From contig CAMBXJ010000027.1 in the NCBI GenBank assembly GCA_945871455.1, positions 1 through 17,927 on the forward strand: a DNA stretch of 17,927 bases, read 5' to 3'. Below the pieces are notes generated by a model, which was not told the origin of the DNA, searched no databases, and saw only the letters and a list, made by a program, of their open reading frames with translations. A program made the translations under genes and the position numbers. This document shows positions 15,568-17,927 of the stretch, in pieces. Position 1 is the first letter of the stretch. Each line of letters begins with the position of its first letter. The stretch comes from Asaia bogorensis. GTDB lineage: Bacteria > Pseudomonadota > Alphaproteobacteria > Acetobacterales > Acetobacteraceae.

Positions 15568-16554
15568 TCAGCCTCGACCGAGCAGATAGACCGCGAACAA
15601 CCCCTGAGGGTCGGTCCACAGGCGGTGCACCCGCCATCCGCCAGTGGCGGCGATCGCGCGGATTCGTTCCGGCGTATATTTGTAGCTGTTTTCGGTGTGG
15701 ATGATCTCCCCGCGGGCGAACCTGATCGTATGACGCGCCAGATGCACGGTCTGGTCGCGCTGGCTGACCAGATGCATCTCGATCCGGCTTTCGTCGTCGT
15801 TCCAGACGGCGCGGTGGGCGAAACTGGCGGGGTCGAAATCGGCACAGGCCTCTCGATTGAGGCGCACCAAAAGGTTGCGGTTAAAGGCGGCCGTGACCCC
15901 GGCGCGGTCGTCATACGCCGGCAGCAGGATCGATTTGTCCTTGCGCAGATCGGCGCCCAGCAGAAATTGCCCCTGGGGGCCCAACGCCGCATGCGCGCGC
16001 CGAAGGAATGCAGCGGCCTGGTCCGGTTCCAGGTTGCCGATCGTCGAGCCTGGGAAGAAGCCCAAGGCGGGTCTGTCGATCGCATCGCATGGCAGCACGA
16101 TGTCGCGGGTGAAATCGGCCTGGATCGGCAGCACGTTCAAGTCTGGAATGGTCGTGGCCAGACGCGCGGTCAGGTCCAGCAGGGAAGGACCGGCAACGTC
16201 GATCGGGACGTAGGTTTTGAACAAGGGGTATCCCGATGGGCCCGCGGCTCGCAACAATGTCAGTGCCTTGGTTTCATCGCTGGCCCCGTATTCCACCAGG
16301 GTGCTGCCCGCCTGGAGATGTTCGGACAGGAATTGCGTCGCCTGCCTCAGCGGTTCCCGTTCGGCCCGGGTCAGATAGTATTCGGGCAGTTCGGTGATCT
16401 GGTAGAACAGCCGGCATCCTTCCCGGTCGTAAAACAGTTTCGGCGGCAGGGTCTTGGGCGTGGCAAGCAGACCCGCGAGCGCGGCCTGAACGGTGTCGGG
16501 GTCCATGACGGGAATTTCGGGGGAACGGGCGGAAAAGCCGGTATCGTTCGGCAT
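15568..16554 (-). CDS. egtD: L-histidine N-alpha-methyltransferase
   Basis: A 328-residue SAM-dependent enzyme that trimethylates histidine to hercynine, the first step of ergothioneine synthesis. Visible landmarks are LFYDREGCRLFYQITELPEYY (start near 40; TR-AE follows at 62-65), the SAM motif VEYGASDETK (87-96), FFPGSTIGN (166-174), KDKSILLPAYDD (205-216), and IHTENSYKY (285-293). N174, Y214, E288 and S290 sit where the histidine-binding Asn, Tyr, Glu and Ser of the mycobacterial enzyme occur. The length is normal. ATG 16554 follows the egtB stop by 12 bases; an internal ATG (residue 17) is an alternative. It is cytoplasmic and forms an operon with egtB. Confidence 0.93.
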   Translation of the reverse strand: MPNDTGFSARSPEIPVMDPDTVQAALAGLLATPKTLPPKLFYDREGCRLFYQITELPEYYLTRAEREPLRQATQFLSEHLQAGSTLVEYGASDETKALTLLRAAGPSGYPLFKTYVPIDVAGPSLLDLTARLATTIPDLNVLPIQADFTRDIVLPCDAIDRPALGFFPGSTIGNLEPDQAAAFLRRAHAALGPQGQFLLGADLRKDKSILLPAYDDRAGVTAAFNRNLLVRLNREACADFDPASFAHRAVWNDDESRIEMHLVSQRDQTVHLARHTIRFARGEIIHTENSYKYTPERIRAIAATGGWRVHRLWTDPQGLFAVYLLGRG

Positions 16555-16566
16555 GCTCGGGTCCTC

Positions 16567-17745
16567 TCAGGCGTCGCGCGCCAACCGCAGACCACAGAAC
16601 TGCCAGCGTTTGTCGGGATGGAAGAAATTGCGATAGCTGGGGCGCGCATGCCCTGGCGGGGTGGCGGCCGAACCACCGCGCAACACCATCTGGTTGATCA
16701 TGAACTTGCCGTTGTATTCGCCGACCGCTCCGGCCACCGGGCGATAGCCGGGGTAGGGGCGATAGGCGCTTTCGGTCCATTGCCAAACTCGGCCGGTCAG
16801 GTCGCGCAGGGCAGGGGACGCGGTCGGATCTCGGCTGGCGACCTCCCATTCCGCTTCGGTTGGCAGGCGCGCTTCGGCCCATCGGGCAAAGGCGTCCGCT
16901 TCATACCAACTGACGTGGCGCACCGGGGCGGATGGGACCAAGGGCTGCAAGCCGCCCAAACCGGCCTGCCACCATGCGCCTTCGCGAGACTGCCAATGCA
17001 ATGGCTGTGTCCAGCCCTGGGTCAGAGCGGTCGCCCACCCGTCGGACATCCACAGGCTGGGCGTGCGATAGCCGCCGTCGGCGATGAAATCGAGCCAGTC
17101 CTGGTTCCTGACCAACCCCGTGCCGATGGAAAAACCCTGGAGCGTCAGGATATGGGCGGGCGTTTCGTTGTCGAAGTGGAAGCCCTTGCCCAGGTGCCCG
17201 ATCCGCGCCTGGCCCCCGGCGATCCGGACAAACCCGGGATCGCCCGCGGCTTCGCTGTCGCGCCAGTCGGGGAAGACCGCTGGCACCAGGGGGGATTGCG
17301 CGAAGGCGTGCAGCATGTCGGTCAGCAGCAATTCCTGGTGCTGCTGTTCGTGGTTCAGGCCGAGTTCGACCAAATCCGCGAGATCATCGGCGAGTCCGTC
17401 CCGCAGCAGAGCGTCCATGGCCTGGTCGACATGGGCGCGGTAGGCGGTGATCCGTTCGCCGGACGGGCGGGTCAGCAGGCCGCGGATCGGCCTGGGGTGA
17501 CGGGCGCCGACAGCGTCGTAGTAGGAATTGAACAGGAACCGAAAGTCCGGATCGAAGACCTGGTAGCCGCGTAGCGAGGGGACCAGGACGAACTGCTCGA
17601 AGAACCAGGTGGTGTGGGCGCGATGCCATTTGGCCGGACTGGTGTCGGGCATCGATTGGACGGCCTGGTCCTCGTCGGTCAAATGGCGGACGAGCCTGGC
17701 GGTGTCGGCACGGACGCGGTGGTAGGTGGTGCGGAGGTCAGCCAT
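16567..17745 (-). CDS. egtB: Ergothioneine sulfoxide synthase (iron-dependent C-S bond-forming enzyme)
   Basis: A 392-residue non-haem iron enzyme that joins hercynine and a thiol, with oxygen, to give a sulfoxide on the way to ergothioneine. The N-terminal DinB-like domain supplies the metal ligands: H41/H44 in KWHRAHTTWFFEQF, and H132 and H136 in NHEQQHQELLLTD. A C-terminal FGE/sulfatase-modifying domain follows: RLPTEAEWEVASR, LTGRVWQWTESAY, YNGKFMINQMVLRGGS and RPSYRNFFHPDKRWQFCGLR. I start at ATG 17745 (MADLRTTYHR); the longer frame to 17925 runs through hairpin repeats and is rejected. The ribosome site is weak. Whether cysteine or gamma-glutamylcysteine is the donor cannot be told, since no egtC is adjacent. 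Confidence 0.93.
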   Translation of the reverse strand: MADLRTTYHRVRADTARLVRHLTDEDQAVQSMPDTSPAKWHRAHTTWFFEQFVLVPSLRGYQVFDPDFRFLFNSYYDAVGARHPRPIRGLLTRPSGERITAYRAHVDQAMDALLRDGLADDLADLVELGLNHEQQHQELLLTDMLHAFAQSPLVPAVFPDWRDSEAAGDPGFVRIAGGQARIGHLGKGFHFDNETPAHILTLQGFSIGTGLVRNQDWLDFIADGGYRTPSLWMSDGWATALTQGWTQPLHWQSREGAWWQAGLGGLQPLVPSAPVRHVSWYEADAFARWAEARLPTEAEWEVASRDPTASPALRDLTGRVWQWTESAYRPYPGYRPVAGAVGEYNGKFMINQMVLRGGSAATPPGHARPSYRNFFHPDKRWQFCGLRLARDA

Positions 17746-17779
17746 GCTGCTTGGTGCCTGGGGCTGGGGGGCGGTAGGG

Positions 17780-17846
17780 CGGGGCTCCGCCCCGGACCCC
17801 GACCAGGGGCTTTGCCCCTGGACCCCACCAAAGGCGCGGCCTTTGG
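17780..17846. repeat. Array of three consecutive GC-rich hairpins with 3-nt loops
   Basis: The hairpins are CGGGGC-TCC-GCCCCG (17780-17794), CCAGGGGC-TTT-GCCCCTGG (17803-17821) and CCAAAGGC-GCG-GCCTTTGG (17828-17846). Each has a perfect stem of six or eight pairs, and GACCCC/ACCCC spacers separate them. I recognise this as the style of an alphaproteobacterial extragenic repeat. It lies about 35 bases upstream of egtB. Confidence 0.8.
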
Positions 17847-17863
17847 AATGCGATTCGTTTGTC

Positions 17864-17927
17864 GTTTGAATCCCCAGGGGCCTACCCGGACCGTGAAAGG
17901 TCCGAGTAGGCCCCTGGGGATTCAAAC
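17864..17927. repeat. 64-nt near-perfect foldback at the window end
   Basis: Arms of 22 bases (17864-17885 and 17906-17927, beginning GTTTGAATCCCC) are perfectly complementary. After one mismatch a further CGGACC/GGTCCG stem closes over a GTGAAA loop. The arm ends exactly at the last base, so it may be a natural hairpin, part of a larger element, or an assembly foldback. Confidence 0.8.

Noticed and set aside
15496..17574. 692-codon plus-strand open frame
   Set aside because: It is the mirror of egtD and egtB and has no domain-like motif; the minus-strand frames are unmistakable.
17864..17927. Integron attC site
   Set aside because: The arms begin GTTTGAA, not the GTTRRRY core, and there is no integrase or cassette structure.
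1..17927. tRNA, rRNA or CRISPR array
   Set aside because: The gaps contain no cloverleaf-like element or regularly spaced repeats. A T-loop-like GTTTGAATCC at 17864 is just the foldback arm.

Overview
The window looks like chromosomal DNA of a high-G+C alphaproteobacterium, most likely from the Acetobacteraceae or a nearby Rhodospirillales group. This rests on base composition, a BamF/DUF3035-type outer-membrane assembly lipoprotein, a small 'MAKGQKRSNR' basic protein, and a GC-rich triple-hairpin intergenic repeat. I could not test any of it by database search. I saw no phage gene, transposase, CRISPR array, rRNA or tRNA.

Layout. (1) 15-4907, minus strand: a tight operon reading small basic protein, class I mannose-6-phosphate isomerase, a 765-aa GT4 glycosyltransferase with a C-terminal helical-toroid-like half, probably a hidden 87-aa ORF, then a GH130-type glycoside phosphorylase. 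Together these suggest making and phosphorolytic recycling of a mannose-containing glycan. (2) 5535-7439, plus strand: a flavin-dependent LLM/NtaA-type monooxygenase and an OsmC-family protein. (3) 7639-8232, plus strand: a BamF-like lipoprotein. It converges on an EamA/DMT transporter (8241-9179, minus). (4) 9383-11435, plus strand: three translationally overlapping genes (SAM methyltransferase, ArnC/DPM1-type polyprenyl-phosphate glycosyltransferase, ArnE-like small flippase subunit). They probably form a lipid-linked sugar module, and a strong hairpin sits in their 5' leader. (5) 11436-12322: an 887-bp gene-poor convergent gap with an AT-rich core. (6) 12323-14138, minus strand: GFA-type zinc protein, GNAT acetyltransferase and SnoaL/NTF2-like protein. 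(7) 14540-15259, minus strand: a secreted lytic transglycosylase. (8) 15568-17745, minus strand: egtB and egtD, the ergothioneine core genes. (9) 17746-17927: the egtB upstream region, with three consecutive 3-nt-loop hairpins followed by a 64-nt near-perfect foldback that ends exactly at the last base.

The most interesting parts are the GH130/GT4-toroid/isomerase operon, whose glycan is unknown to me, the ArnC/ArnE-like module with its unusual leader, and the hairpin-dense end of the window. Most of the rest is ordinary housekeeping or accessory metabolism. All functions are read from sequence motifs and gene context; none was tested by alignment.
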